NCBI GenBank assembly: GCA_000333855.2
Contig: CM007315.1
Location: forward strand, 436,788-500,787
Direction: 5' to 3'
Origin: Endotrypanum monterogeii
Taxonomy: Eukaryota; Euglenozoa; Kinetoplastea; Trypanosomatida; Trypanosomatidae
Length of the DNA stretch: 64,000 nt
Positions 29,591 through 41,804 of this stretch are shown piece after piece (position 1 is the first letter of the stretch; every line of letters begins with the position of its first letter). The translations under genes were made by a program, and so were the position numbers. The notes under the pieces were generated by a model. The model did no database searches. It saw only the letters and a program-made list of their open reading frames with translations, and was not told the DNA's origin.

Positions 29591-32500
29591 ACAGAGATCT
29601 ACTCCCATTCCATGTGCCGTCTACTTTCCCTAGGTTCTGAAGTGTGTTTGGATGATACCTATAAAAAAAAACATATATATATATATATTGTTTGTTTGTT
29701 TTGCACCTTCATTCATGTCAGCGTGTTGATATTCGTGCAATGTCAGCTTTCAGGAACAACAACAACAGAAAAAAGAAATCTTTATCGTGTCCCGCGGGTG
29801 CGATTGTGTACTCCCAGATGATTAAAAAAAAAAGACAGCGCACAGAGGAGTATGGTGTGACGTTGAGATAAAGGGGTCATGCGTGCATGTTCCGGTGTCA
29901 AAGAGGGGGGGGGGGCAACGAGCAAATCTACTCTGGAAAAGTAAAAAAAAATCGAGAAAAAAAAAAGAAGAAGGAAAACGATAAATGTTTGTTACTTTAA
30001 AACATATAAAAAATCCGGACAGATGCCAAAGGGTCGCGGCGACAGCATCCGTCCCAACTGTTTTACCTGAGGCTATTAGGGGGGGGGGGGAGGGGAGGGG
30101 GGAGAAGTAATGTTTTTTTTTCACGCTCCTTCGATTTATACCGAAAGCCCGGTGTGGGGGATAAGATAAAGTGACGAGGTAGCGCCAATACGCGTACACA
30201 CACACACCGACAGATGGACAGAGAGGCGGAGAAAAAAAAAACCTTTTGCACCGTTTGTTTTTTTCTTTCCCCTCCTCCTCCTCTTCTCTGTACCCCTGGC
30301 CTTCATGGAGACGATATAGTGGTGCGGTAAAGTAGACTTCACAGACACAGAGCAGCGGGTAAATGATGTGCGCCTCTCATCCTCGTTGTTCCGAGATATT
30401 CTAGAAAAAATATATTTTGCGTTGAAGTTGGCCATTCCGATAAGCACGCTTCATATTTCCTCTGTGTAGCCCGACAACATATACAAAAAAAAAAAGGGGA
30501 GGGGCCGATGGGGGGCCGGGGGGAATGAAGAAGAGAGCGAAGAGCTTCATCAAAGGATCGAAAAAAAAAAAAAAAGAGGGCCGTGACAGCTGAAGCTGTA
30601 CGATTTTGGTTCCGTCAACCATATACATTTTTCCCATCATTTGAATGTTATGTGGCGAGGAGAGAATGCAGGTGGGTGGGTGGAGATAGAGAGAGAAAGC
30701 GGATAAAACCACCAAGGTAGGAAAAATAGGGTGCCTAGAGGCTAACAAAAAACGAAAAAAATAGAAAAATGTAAATAAAAAAACAATAAAGCTAACGATA
30801 TATATATATATATATATAAATTAGCCCGCGTCCGATGGAATTCTTCGATGATGAGAATGTGCTTTTCTGTGCACAAATCATCGATTCGCCCAAAGTAGGT
30901 GGTGTATACACGACTGGGGGGGATATGCACAACCCTTGGAGAATCTGGCGCTGTTGGGTAAGAACCGAGCGCCTTCACGTGTGCTTGCATGTATTTTTAT
31001 ATTAGAGAGAGGAGGGGGGGGGCAAGGGAGAGAGGAAAGAAAAGATGATCTTATCAGACACCCAGACCTACACATCAAAACACGCACCGAGAGAAGATGA
31101 AGCATAGTCGGCCCGGAGCACTCAAAATGTGTCAAAGAAAAAAGAAGATGTTCCCTTCCCACTACCATAACCTTGCTTTCCCCGCCCCCACACACATACA
31201 AGAACACATAACATTTTCTCCCAGAACACAAACACAAACAAAAAAATAAGATTTTTCCATAAGGGTGGAATATCACAGAGAGAAACGGAAAAGTGGAAAA
31301 AGAGACACTGTTCAATGAGAGGTGCGGGGGGTCTGATGGTTCACAGAGACCTACTACCCTCAGGTAGGCACACATGTACATTAATGTATACATCTATAAT
31401 TTTTTATCTATACATATAAATATATATATATATAAATAGATAGTCATAGAAATACGTGAACATGTAATGAAGCGTCGAGCAGGTGAACAGGGGGAGAGGT
31501 GGGGAAGGAGTTTTGTGTATCGTCACTGCCGATTTATGTGTACACTCGACGAGCATCCTATTTTTCCCATTGGTTCTTTTCATTTAAAGGAACGGCGTCT
31601 TTCTGCATGAAAAAAAAAACGTGAACATCTTCTGAAGAGGTACAAAGAACAGACACATGCACACAGATGTGCTCATCCTCTGCGGTGGTGGTGAGGAAGA
31701 GGATTTGGGGAGAGGGGAGGGGTGTAGAATGAGCGCAGGCTGCCTCAAATTATACCTCACTCTTTTATGTGCAGGACTTAAATCTCTTCCCCCCCAAAAA
31801 ACAAAATACATATAGACGCACACAGGCATATATATTATTCCCTGAACCCGAAAAAAAAACAAAACGTTTTAAGAAAATAATTTTTGTATGTATTGGTTTA
31901 TGCGTGTTTAATGCTGTGATCTTTCCATTGCAGGATTTTTTTTTTTTGCCGATGTGGGATTTTCCGATTGAGAGGGGGGGGGGTGAAAAAGAACAAGAAA
32001 AGAATCATCGTGCGCAGGGAAATCATACAGAACCAAGTAGCTCGAAGGAATCCCTTCTTTTCTCTATTCATTCCACTCGACAAAAAGAAAAATATGTTGT
32101 CTTTCCTCAAAAGAAAAGTATAGCGAAGGCGCATGCGATTTGATTTGTCACTAAATAAACCAAAAGCACAAGAGAAGATACAAAAAATGGATCACGAAGA
32201 AAAAGACAAAAAACAAAGAGTTGATGTTTTTTTTTTTTCGGGGGAGTGGGTGGTGCGGGGTGGGTGGGGGGGGGTCTTACGAATATTTATTGATATGAAT
32301 ACGTGACTCTCTACCGAAAAGTAGACGTTTTCTCACCTTTTATTTGTTCGTTAATTCCTCTTCATTTTAATATGTGAACGCGTACGTGCCAAAAAAAAAA
32401 AATTGATGTCTTCTCTTGACGCCGCCAATACGATTCGTATAATGGAGAAGAGGGGGGGGAAGCGAGAAAACGAGTGTTTGAATTCCCGACATAAAAAAAA

Positions 32501-34985
32501 ACCCGTGCATTGTTGCATCCAGAAAGCACCAAGCGCAGAGCTCTACTCCCCTCCCTTCCTCTCGCACCACCACGCATCCGATATGTGAGCTATCGGCGAG
32601 AGCACGAAAGTAGTGCTTGGAGGAGGGGGTGGGCGGACGATGGATGAAGGGGGCTATCGGTAGCCGTTCGAGGACGACCTGGATGAATCAGAATGGAAAC
32701 AAAAAGAGAAAACAGGGTGCATTGACTGTCCAACCATCAGGAACGATGCCTCTCTCCTTGACGGAAAACGAAATTGGTTCACGAAATATCTGAGCAGATG
32801 TACACACAGACATATATGTGAGTGTGAGTGTGTGTGGAGAGGGGGAGGGGAGGGTGGGTATGAGCGGTTGGTTCTGAGAAACCCAAAGCGATCTGGTTTC
32901 GTGCACACGCAAAAAGAAAAGATGCAGCAAAACGACACGAGGGATCTATTTGTCTTTGCAGAGATAACGAGAGGCGTAAAGAAAAAGGATATAGAATGAG
33001 TAATACCTATATATATGTTATACAAGCATGCATACATGAATGGACAAAGAGTTAAAGAGAGAAAAAAACGTACATATAAACCCACACATACATGCATTAA
33101 ATATATGTATCTGTATGTATGTATATATATAATTCGAAAAAAAAAATTCCGTTTCCCAAAGCATACATTTGAGAAACACCAAACCAACAACAACAAAAAA
33201 AATGAAATTATTCGCGACAAGAGGTATCACGTAAGGGGGTCGGAACGAGTGGGAAGAGGAGCGGTAACGTTTTTCTCGCCAGAGATGAGGTGACAAAAAG
33301 AAAACAAAAACAAACGATGTGAAGGAGGCGTATCAAGTGACAATACAGACACCTACATACACTTACACACACAGAAAAGAAAAAAACATATGTATGTATA
33401 TATGTGAGGATATGTTTCTAAATATATATACATATTTATTTACATGTATATATTTGTGACTATGGGAGGAGAAAAATCAAGTAGCATCAGGAGACCTGCA
33501 TTGGGGGGGGGGGAGAAAGGGAGGGGGAGGGGGAGGAAAAATAAAATAACTACTCGGACTTCGCCAAGGAATCCACGAAGCTTCCGTTTCGCTGAATATA
33601 TATATATATATATATGCGACCAGGGTACAAAGGCGCTCCGTTGTGTGGCGCTGAATGGAGCCGTGCAACGAGGCGGGGTGCGGTGTGACAAGGTGGAAAA
33701 GGATCAAGAAAACATGAAATAAAAAAAAAAAACATATGTATTCCATCAACTGCATAAAAAGACGCACACACACACACCGACAGACAATACTTGACAGCAA
33801 AAAAAAAGGATGAGAGATACTGAAGTAGTTACCAACAGCACTAATAACCGAATGCAAAGAAAAAGTAAAAATGGAAAGAACGTTGGGTGAATAAGAGATA
33901 TCCCATTGTTGGGTAACGGGGGGGGGGAGGGAGGGGGCAATGTCCAACTTTGGGTGGGCATGTCGATGGGTAGGGAGGGGGGGGGGGAGGCGTGACAAAG
34001 AAGGGAAAACGTATGTCAAGATAAAATGACCAAGGTCAAAAGAGTCAAAAAAAAAAAAATGGTTTTTGACTTGTGTTGGCGGCAACATTCCGCAACATGT
34101 ATTGATCTGCCTTATACTTCGGAAGACACACACTATTTGATTCGTAATGATGATATGTTTGTTTGTATGCTTCGATGATCCAGTGAGGAAGAAAGGAAAA
34201 ACACTGAGAAGGCTCGTGCTCACTAGAATTCTGATCCCCTCCCTTCTGTAGGGCAGTATCGATGGCGAGGGAGTTTATATATATATATATATTGCAGAAA
34301 AAATGACAACAACAACTGGGGTAGAGGAGAGGAAGGAAGGAAGAGGAAAGACAAATAAAAATGCGAAGTAGGAAGAGAGGATAGATAAGTCAATAGTCCA
34401 GCGTTGATTCGGAAAAAAAAAGCAATATAAATACAGATATAGATATATATATATATATATAATAAAGATGCTCCAATGTTGTCATGTTTGCTCTGCCCTT
34501 CACAGATTCAGCGATGGTTTCCCTACAAAAAAAAAAGGTCGAATGCAAGGCGTAGACGGCAAGGGGGTGGGGTGGGTGGGGGAGTGGCAGGCGAGAGGTG
34601 CGTACACATCGACAGAGTATCTTAATAGAAAAAAAGGGGGGATGAGATAGTGCGCAGTGAGTGAGAGCGAGAAACAGCAATACAAAAACGAAAAAAGAAT
34701 CATTAGTAGAAAATAAGAAAATATGGATGCATGCATGGATGTATGGGAGGGGAGAGGGAGTGACGAGGGGGCAATTATAGAGGTGGAATTATAGGCGTGT
34801 ATTTTTTTTTGTTTGCGGGAAATACTTATGGGAGATGGAGGGGGGGGGCACATTTCGTTTTTTTTTTTGAAGTGTCAAAACACGCCGCAAAACAAAGAAA
34901 AACACCTAAGAGAAGAGAGATGCATAGATGCGTCGATCTGCTTCGAGAGGAAGAAAAACGAAAAAAAAAACCGTTCGAGTGAAAT

Positions 34986-35096
34986 TCATGCTTTCTCCTT
35001 TCCACGAAGACGTACTCGCTGAGGGGGAAACTCCTCTTTTGTTTTCGCTCTCTCCTTTATGTGGAGGTCCCGCATGTTTTTGATCATGTTGCGCAT
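34986..35096 (-). CDS. Possible short basic ORF, 36 residues
   Basis: ATG at 35096, TGA at 34986-34988. The peptide is Arg/Lys/Met-rich, with RNMIKNMRDLHIKERAKTKE as its core. The frame extends nine sense codons upstream of the ATG with coding-like residues (WWKRSNRNF) before a TAA, so this may be the tail of a decayed gene. No pyrimidine tract precedes it; the minus strand instead has an A-run there, which argues against an independent mRNA. Confidence 0.17.
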   Translation of the reverse strand: MRNMIKNMRDLHIKERAKTKEEFPPQRVRLRGKEKA

Positions 35097-35226
35097 GAAA
35101 TTCCGATTGCTCCTCTTCCACCACGTTTATTTTTTTTTTTCAAATCCCCACGGAATATAGGTGCACACGTGTGTTAATTTGGATGTAAAGCTATACGTGG
35201 AACATTACATTAACAACAACAACGCA

Positions 35227-35298
35227 TGTACACACACAGCTTATATATGTATATATGTATATACATATATATATATATAAGCTGTGTGTGTGTGTACA
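35227..35298. repeat. 72-bp inverted repeat (CA/TA palindrome)
   Basis: The left arm begins TGTACACACACAGCTTATAT and the right arm ends with its complement, AGCTGTGTGTGTGTGTACA, with two extra GT units. The centre is TA-rich. The RNA would form a long hairpin and the DNA could extrude a cruciform. Confidence 0.85.
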
Positions 35299-36547
35299 GA
35301 GCTACACATACAAATAGATTTAAAAAAAAAACACAGAAACATGTGAAGAATTATATTCTTTTTTTTGGATGTCCAGCGTTTAAAATATACAACAATATAT
35401 ATATATATATGTAGATATATGTATATATTAGTATGTATGCATGTATCACACATGAAAAAAAAAAGAGGGAAAACACCTCAGTTCACAAACCGCACGGACA
35501 CACAGACACGCACACACGCAACTCCCCCCTCCCCTCAACCCACACGCTACGAACACACAAAAAAAAAAAAAGTAAATGCAGCGTCTACTTAAGAAAGCAT
35601 AACTCAAGTAAATTTATGTAGTTCAGTAGTCGGGGGAAAAAAAGGGAAAGTAAGTGGGGAAGGGTTAATTGTTGTGCACTCGCTGGGTGTGAAGGCACTA
35701 TGGTCACAGTTCAGGCAAAGATCTTACCAGAAAAAAAAAAACAACAAACAACATAAGCCCTTTATATTTATATATACATACATACATTTAAATGTTTTTC
35801 CTTTCTCATCTTTTGTTTCAAAGGATGTACTTATTGAAGTCAGATGCGGGGCAACAGGAGCACTACAAAAAAAAAAGGAGAAAATGTCAAGAGGGAAAAT
35901 GAAGAGTGTGGAGAGAGAGCAGAGCATCACACGTACAGTAAATAACATATTTGTTTAATGTGCGTGAAAGTAAGCAAAGCATTGAACGTTGCCAGAAGCA
36001 AATAGAGGCAGGACTAAAATAATAAAAAAAAAACGAGGAGACTTTGAGGGGAGGGAAGAAGGCGTCACCGGAACGTTCTGCCAGAATTACGAAAGTGGAA
36101 CGAGTGTGATGACGAGTATTTGTGGACGAGAAAACGCAGACGAGCAACAACTAACGACAAAAAAAAAATAGAGGCATACACACACACACAAACACAACAA
36201 CAACAAAAAACAGAGAAAGCCTGAAAAAAAAAAAGTGAAAAGAGAAAGGATGCCGCGGGAAGAAGACGTAATGGATACAAAAGACGACGAGGAGGAAACG
36301 AGGCTTGTTCGACTCGCTACCCACTCTGCTAGATGTTATGAGTGAAAAAAAGCACATGAAGGGCTGAGCGCGGTTCGTGCTGCATATTATTTTTTTAGTC
36401 TTTATTTAATTTTTTTTTGTTTGCCCCAGTTACACTCAAGATATAAAAAGACTGAAAAAGTGCACCGCGCCGTAGCGCAAAACAAACAAAATAATTAAAA
36501 AAAAACATTCAAAGAAACTTGGGAAATGGATATTAAATAAATAATGC

Positions 36548-36550
<3 letters not shown>

Positions 36551-36588
<38 letters not shown>
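36551..36588. repeat. TA microsatellite
   Basis: About 18 TA units in the large spacer. Confidence 0.95.
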
Positions 36589-36592
<4 letters not shown>

Positions 36593-38537
36593 CACAAACA
36601 GAACGAAAAAGAGAAAGTCAGACAGGGTAGGCAGGAAACATATAAAAGATACATGTGAAGTAGAATTTAGGGACCTTGACGTTCCCTCTTTCCCTGTTCT
36701 CCTAAATAGTCAAACAAGAAGAATTTGTTTCGGTTAAAATTTTATCGTAAGGGAAAACGTGCATAGAATATAGGCAAGAGCTTTTTCCGTCTGTTCGGGC
36801 GTCGTGGCCAAAACAGAGAGAGAGGGAGAGAGGGAGAGTAGTGGAGACTGAAATGTTATATCATATATTCTAAATTATATATATATATATATGTATAGTT
36901 TCACTCACACGTCATTATCTCTCCAAGAGTCAGAGCCTTAAGGGAACAATGAAGCAAAAGAAAAACGAGAAGATCGGGGGGGAATCAAAAAAAAAAAGAT
37001 AAATACATAAATGTATATATATATATAGCGTTGGGAAGGGGAAAGGAGTGGTGGAGATGAAAAAAATAAAACAAAAAAGAAGTTCGTTTCACCATCAGCA
37101 AACAGTGTTGATAGTGATAAAGAATGTTTTTGCAATATGCTGAATGTTTTTTTTATTCCTATGTGAAATATATATTCTCCCACAAAAAAAAAAATGTATC
37201 TGGCTTGTAAGCCTTCATGTATCTCCCCTCTTCCCGCTGTGAGGAGACAGAGGAGGGAGTGGAGAGAAGTAAAAAAAAAAATTCCTCAGAGGGAGATCAA
37301 AAATGTTTTAATTTTTTCAGTGCGGCTGAAATTCATCTTCATTATTTTGTGCATCGTCACATACGAGTGTGAGTCTGTGTAGGTGCAGGTTTGTGTCTGG
37401 ATTTCTCTCTACAGGGAGTATCCCACATGCTTCTCTGAACACACATGTATGACGACTGCTACGACACACGCCAAAAATAAAATACACACACACGCACAAA
37501 CACAGCCACAAAACATTATACACGCCAAAAAAAAAAAAAGAAGTCAAATTGAAAAAAAAACATCTCATTTTCGTGCAAAGGTTTTTACACTTTGAACCCA
37601 TATGTTTTCGTGAGGTCGCTACCCTCCCCCTTCACTTCCCCCCTCGTATTCTGTATACATCAACGCTCTAGTGATACACGTTGAAGTCGGTCTGCAATTT
37701 TTATTTTTTATTTATTCATTATTTGTGTTGACATGTTCTCTTTCTTTTTTATCTGTTACTCTGTGCTTCTCTGCTTTTTTTTTTCTGAATTTGTAAAAAA
37801 GGCAGCGCACATGTCACCCGACACACCGTCTCTACTATTCCTTCTGTTTGTTTGTATGTGTGCGTGTGTGTTTGTGAATACACAAACATACCACTAACTG
37901 AGGAAGTGGAGGTGAGGCAATGCGTGCAAGCGGGGAAGATGAGTAGCTGAGAGAGAAAAGTATCACTCATAATACACACACAAAAAAAGTGTTCGACGGG
38001 AGAAGGGGAAAGGGAGGAGGGCAGGGGTGACGATACACTTTCAGAGAAGTTGCAGAGCTCGTCCGACCGAAGGGAGGCAAAATGAAACGCGGGAAAAAAT
38101 TAAAGGGAAGAGGAAAGGAGAAAAAAAAAGGAGGAAGGGTTGAGCACACTCTTCCTTCCCCTCTCCCCGGTCGTCAAGCTGGAGCACGATGGGAAAAAAA
38201 AATATGAAGAGGTTCATCTTATGTATACAAGATATATATTTATATACATATATATTTTTATACATATATATATATATAATATCTCGTTTTTAATATATGA
38301 GAGGATGGAAAGGCACTTTGCAAGAAGGCACACAGGAGTACAAACAGAAATACGAGCAAGAAATACTCAGCACCCCAAACGCATATACACACTGAAGCGT
38401 AAAAAAAAAAAAAATTATCCAGGGAGATGAAGAGGGGTTAGGAGGAGGAGAGCATGTGGTCAATATGTGGAGGAAAAAAAATGAGGATAATGGGGGATTA
38501 TCTGAAGATGGAAAAAAAAAGCAAGCTACACACACGC

Positions 38538-38569
<32 letters not shown>

Positions 38570-39368
38570 TTACATGAACAGCGTCTGCAGTTTCTGGGGG
38601 GAAGAGGGAAGGCGGCTCCCCCCCTTCACTCTTCTCTCCCCTCATAATGTTTTCGCTCCCAAATAAAAGAAAAATATATGTAAAGGAATCTCTCTCATGC
38701 TTTTGTTTCCCCTCTCCCCCCCCCTCTCTATATCTAGAGAGAGAGAGAAGAAAAAAACAACAAAAAAAGCGAATATTCAGATTTATTCATTACCATAGTT
38801 TTTGTTTTTCTCTTACCATCGCTAAAGAATAAAAAATCAGATAGAGACGAGATCAAGACTTGCGAGGCCTATACACGTGTACGATGCACCTTACGTGCCG
38901 TAGGTCGAAAAAAAAAAAAACTCATTTTTTTTTCCTCTCTAGTAAACAGAACAACAAACAAAAAGCACCGTAAAAGAAGAAAAACATGCAGCTTGGCTTG
39001 TTTCTTTTGTGGCCAAAGAATCACTCAATCCCCCCTCTCCCATTTCCCCTCATTTCCAGGGTATACATACATACTTTGCATTCTGGATGACAATACGGGG
39101 AAATGTAGATAGGGGAAAAATCAGAGGGTAATGTCTGTGTGTGCATTCTGATTGAACACACACACAACAAAAAAAAAAAATGAAGAAAGAGGGAAGGAGG
39201 AGGAGAAAAAAAAAAAGAAGAAAAAAAGGAAGATAAATTATTTCAAGTCGAGAGTGAATGAGGTAGCATTGTACCTAGGCGCACGTTGGGTGACTGAACG
39301 CGCATTTCTTTCGATGACCACGTCACACTCGAGGGCCGGTGGGAATTTCTCAAATGAGAAATCTTACA

Positions 39369-40826
39369 TCATTCAAAATCGGATAGGGATCGAAAATCAA
39401 GCGCAATGAGTGGTTTATCCTTGCCAAGGACCTTGCCGTCATCCGATGGCGTGTAGTTGACAGTCTGGCTATCCGAGTCACGTTCACTGGCCGAGCAGTC
39501 ACCCGTGCTCATGTCTGGCTGCGACTCCCGCTGAGAGGGAATCTTGCAAGATGCTGTTTGCTCGCACGTCGTGGTTGCATCTCTCTGCGTTGGCATCGTC
39601 GATAATGTCATCTCCAAGCAGGGCGGCAGCACCTGCGGCAGGAGCTCGACATCCACTGCCTGAAAGGTTTGCTGGCCGTCTTTGTAGCCGATGCGAAAGC
39701 GCACACGGCCACCAACGGGGAGCGTACGAAATCCGGCCATTTGCATAGACGACTGATGGACGAACACGTCGCCGAGCTGAACAGGTGTGGAAGTGTATTG
39801 CTCCCTGTCCGAGCCGTCACTCCTCACGCTCACATGAGCAGTCGCGGTGAGAAACCCGAACCCGCGATTGGGGTTGTATCGCTTTACAGTGCCCTCGTAC
39901 AACTCACCAAGGTGGTACTGCAGGCCGTTGAGCGCCTTCGGTAGCGGTGGCGGCGGCGGCGGTGGTGGTGGTGGTAGGGCAGACATATAAAGCGTGGCGG
40001 TGCCGGGTATCGGAGTGGAAAGGGCCTGTGCCACGGGTCCGATGTAGGAGGACATCCTCGGTGGTACCGGGGACGGCGCCATCGTGTACGCATTCAGGCT
40101 CAGTCCAACGCTCGAGTTACTCAAAGGGATCACTTCTGGTGCGTGAATAGACGTCGACGAGGGTACAGAAGAACTCATCCAAATACACGTCTCTGGCTGC
40201 TGCTGCTGGGGAGCGGAAACAGTCGTTCTTGTTGCTAACGGTAGCGGCGATGTCGTTGGATAGCTTGGGGGCGGTGTTGGCATGTTCTGCGAGGCCCTCA
40301 TACTGCTTGTGGTGTTTGTCGCAGCGCTGCTGAGGGCGTGGGTGCTGTCTCCACTTCCAGTCGAGATTTCATGTGTAAGCATTTTTTCCACTTGAGAGAA
40401 CGTGCCGACGGTGTGCTTCGACGTTGTTGGGGAGAGATGACTGACAGTCAAAAAAGTCGGACCACTTGTATGCGGCTGAAGCAGCGTGGGGAGGCTTTGG
40501 GGGATCATTTTGTGGCACATGCCAACGGGGGCAGGAGGGTTAGAGTTGCATACTGCTGAAGTGGTTTGGTTCCCGTGGGTGAAAGAGGCGGACGAGCACG
40601 GCAGTGACGGGATAGAGGAGAAGGGTACTTGATGCAGATTCGCTTCGCTTGTCGCTGGTACGCAGTACATCATCGTCTGTCCAGAACTCACATCTATAGG
40701 ATAGCTTTGCATCGCCTGAGTGCCCAAGCTGTAGGAAGGCTGCGTTGGGAAAGACTGTGGACACATGGTCACCTCATAAGGAGATCGTGCCACAGCCCCC
40801 GGGTGGCTGTAGAGAATGTGGTACAT
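39369..40826 (-). CDS. Cold-shock-domain RNA-binding protein, 485 residues
   Basis: The chosen start is the ATG at 40826 (MYHILYSHPG). The frame stays open another 63 codons upstream, but these encode Tyr/Ile runs from a TA microsatellite and lie beyond a good acceptor at 40843-40844. The N-terminal 290 residues are Ser/Thr/Pro/Gln-rich. A run of ten prolines (near 290) precedes a cold-shock domain at about 306-405: YEGTVKRYNPNRGFGFLT with RNP1 near 318, and GDVFVHQSS (RNP2) near 352, ending FQAVDVELLP. Such proteins bind single-stranded RNA; in trypanosomatids, where control is mostly post-transcriptional, a role in mRNA stability or translation is the natural inference. The C-terminus is acidic. 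A paralogue lies immediately upstream at 44883-46751. Confidence 0.88.
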   Translation of the reverse strand: MYHILYSHPGAVARSPYEVTMCPQSFPTQPSYSLGTQAMQSYPIDVSSGQTMMYCVPATSEANLHQVPFSSIPSLPCSSASFTHGNQTTSAVCNSNPPAPVGMCHKMIPQSLPTLLQPHTSGPTFLTVSHLSPTTSKHTVGTFSQVEKMLTHEISTGSGDSTHALSSAATNTTSSMRASQNMPTPPPSYPTTSPLPLATRTTVSAPQQQQPETCIWMSSSVPSSTSIHAPEVIPLSNSSVGLSLNAYTMAPSPVPPRMSSYIGPVAQALSTPIPGTATLYMSALPPPPPPPPPPLPKALNGLQYHLGELYEGTVKRYNPNRGFGFLTATAHVSVRSDGSDREQYTSTPVQLGDVFVHQSSMQMAGFRTLPVGGRVRFRIGYKDGQQTFQAVDVELLPQVLPPCLEMTLSTMPTQRDATTTCEQTASCKIPSQRESQPDMSTGDCSASERDSDSQTVNYTPSDDGKVLGKDKPLIALDFRSLSDFE

Positions 40827-40842
40827 GGTCGTCAAGCACCTT

Positions 40843-40844
40843 CT
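40843..40844 (-). promoter_or_regulatory. Predicted trans-splice acceptor of the first cold-shock gene
   Basis: A long pyrimidine-rich stretch on the minus strand (about 40850-40890) leads to CCGCCTAG, 16 nt before the ATG at 40826. It excludes the microsatellite-encoded N-terminal extension. Confidence 0.6.
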
Positions 40845-40937
40845 AGGCGGTGTCGAGTGTGAGGGAATAGAGGGTGAGGTAGACGGGATAAACGTCGAGG
40901 ACACGGAGTCAGCTATAGAGCAACTCAATATATATAA

Positions 40938-40968
<31 letters not shown>

Positions 40969-41579
40969 AATATATATAGACGAATGTAGACGTGTAAACA
41001 GGGATAAATTTGCACTTGTTTATATGGAAAAGGAGTGGGGGGGTGGAAGAAGAAGAAAAAAAAAGAATGTTTGTCTTTGGTGTGTATGTGTTGTTGACAA
41101 ACAAAAAAAAAGGTGGCGAATGGGTGAAGAGGTGAATGGACACTTTGGGGGTGAGGGGGGGGGGACTATCAGTAATTTAGCCTACAGTGCATAAGTGCAG
41201 TCGAGCAGGGGAGCAGGAAGGGGGGAGGGGGGGGAGAAATAGGGCAGAGAGAAGTGAGGGTGGGGGAGCAGGACTCAGCAGGAGCAAATACCAAGGCTTG
41301 AAGACCGGACCCGACCGGACCGAAGGAGGGAGGGGGGGAGACCACCGAGAACCGATTTTCAGAAAAAGTCACGTAACATGTTTTTTTGTGGTTACTTTTT
41401 TTTCCCTATTTTCCCCTCCATCTTCAGCCAGTTGTGCCGTCCCTCTCCCCCTCTCTCTCTCTATAGATAGATTACAAGAGGGTTCATAGCTTATAGTATT
41501 GGGTTATCAAAATATCCTAATCGATTTGTTTCCAGTGGCGGTACACATGATTCCTAATTTTTTTTATTTTTATGTTTGA

Positions 41580-41804
41580 TCAAGAGTCCCATTCATCGCA
41601 TGACACGTCTTCTTCCGGCATTGCATCTACTAGGGTCTTATGAGAACCAGAGACATTCTGGTTAGCCGGAGAGCAACAGGGGTTTGGCAGGTGTGTTGGA
41701 ATAGTTTTTGGGGTGGGAGGAGGAATATCCCAGTGGTGACTATTATTTGCAACCACTGTCAAGTAAGCATCACACGTTGGATAGCCACAACTCCAGATTT
41801 GCAT
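41580..41804 (-). CDS. Possible small protein or gene fragment, 74 residues
   Basis: ATG at 41804, stop just before 41580. The peptide has mixed, protein-like composition: six Cys, an MQIWSCGYPTCDAYLTVVAN start, a Pro/Thr-rich middle and an acidic end (PEEDVSCDEWDS). The DNA here is free of the simple repeats around it. The nearest pyrimidine tract is about 80 nt upstream. It resembles neither cold-shock paralogue in an obvious way. It may be a small gene or a remnant. Confidence 0.3.
   Translation of the reverse strand: MQIWSCGYPTCDAYLTVVANNSHHWDIPPPTPKTIPTHLPNPCCSPANQNVSGSHKTLVDAMPEEDVSCDEWDS

Larger units (their letters stand above)
28011..39368. other. Main gene-poor spacer
   Basis: About 11.4 kb of A/G-rich (plus) low-complexity DNA with frequent poly-A runs, G runs and TA/CA microsatellites (for example 28364-28390 and 36551-36588). 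Three items are listed separately: a 35-residue ORF behind a splice acceptor (28654-28761), a short basic ORF (34986-35096) and a 72-bp inverted repeat (35227-35298). No tRNA, rRNA or intact large gene was recognised. The pyrimidine bias of the minus strand is continuous throughout. Confidence 0.6.

Noticed and set aside
32654..33220. 188-codon minus ORF with membrane-like segments
   Set aside because: Its Phe/Leu/Ser and Tyr/Ile runs come from homopolymers and TA/TG repeats. There is no credible domain and no consistent composition.
33477..34223. 248-codon minus ORF
   Set aside because: Pro/Ser/Phe/His-rich sequence from C/T-rich spacer DNA including C runs and a TA repeat. It is not protein-like.
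40827..41015. N-terminal extension of the cold-shock protein up to 41015
   Set aside because: The extra 63 residues are mostly Tyr/Ile/Leu runs from a TA microsatellite and lie beyond a good splice acceptor. An apparent membrane or signal segment there is an artefact.
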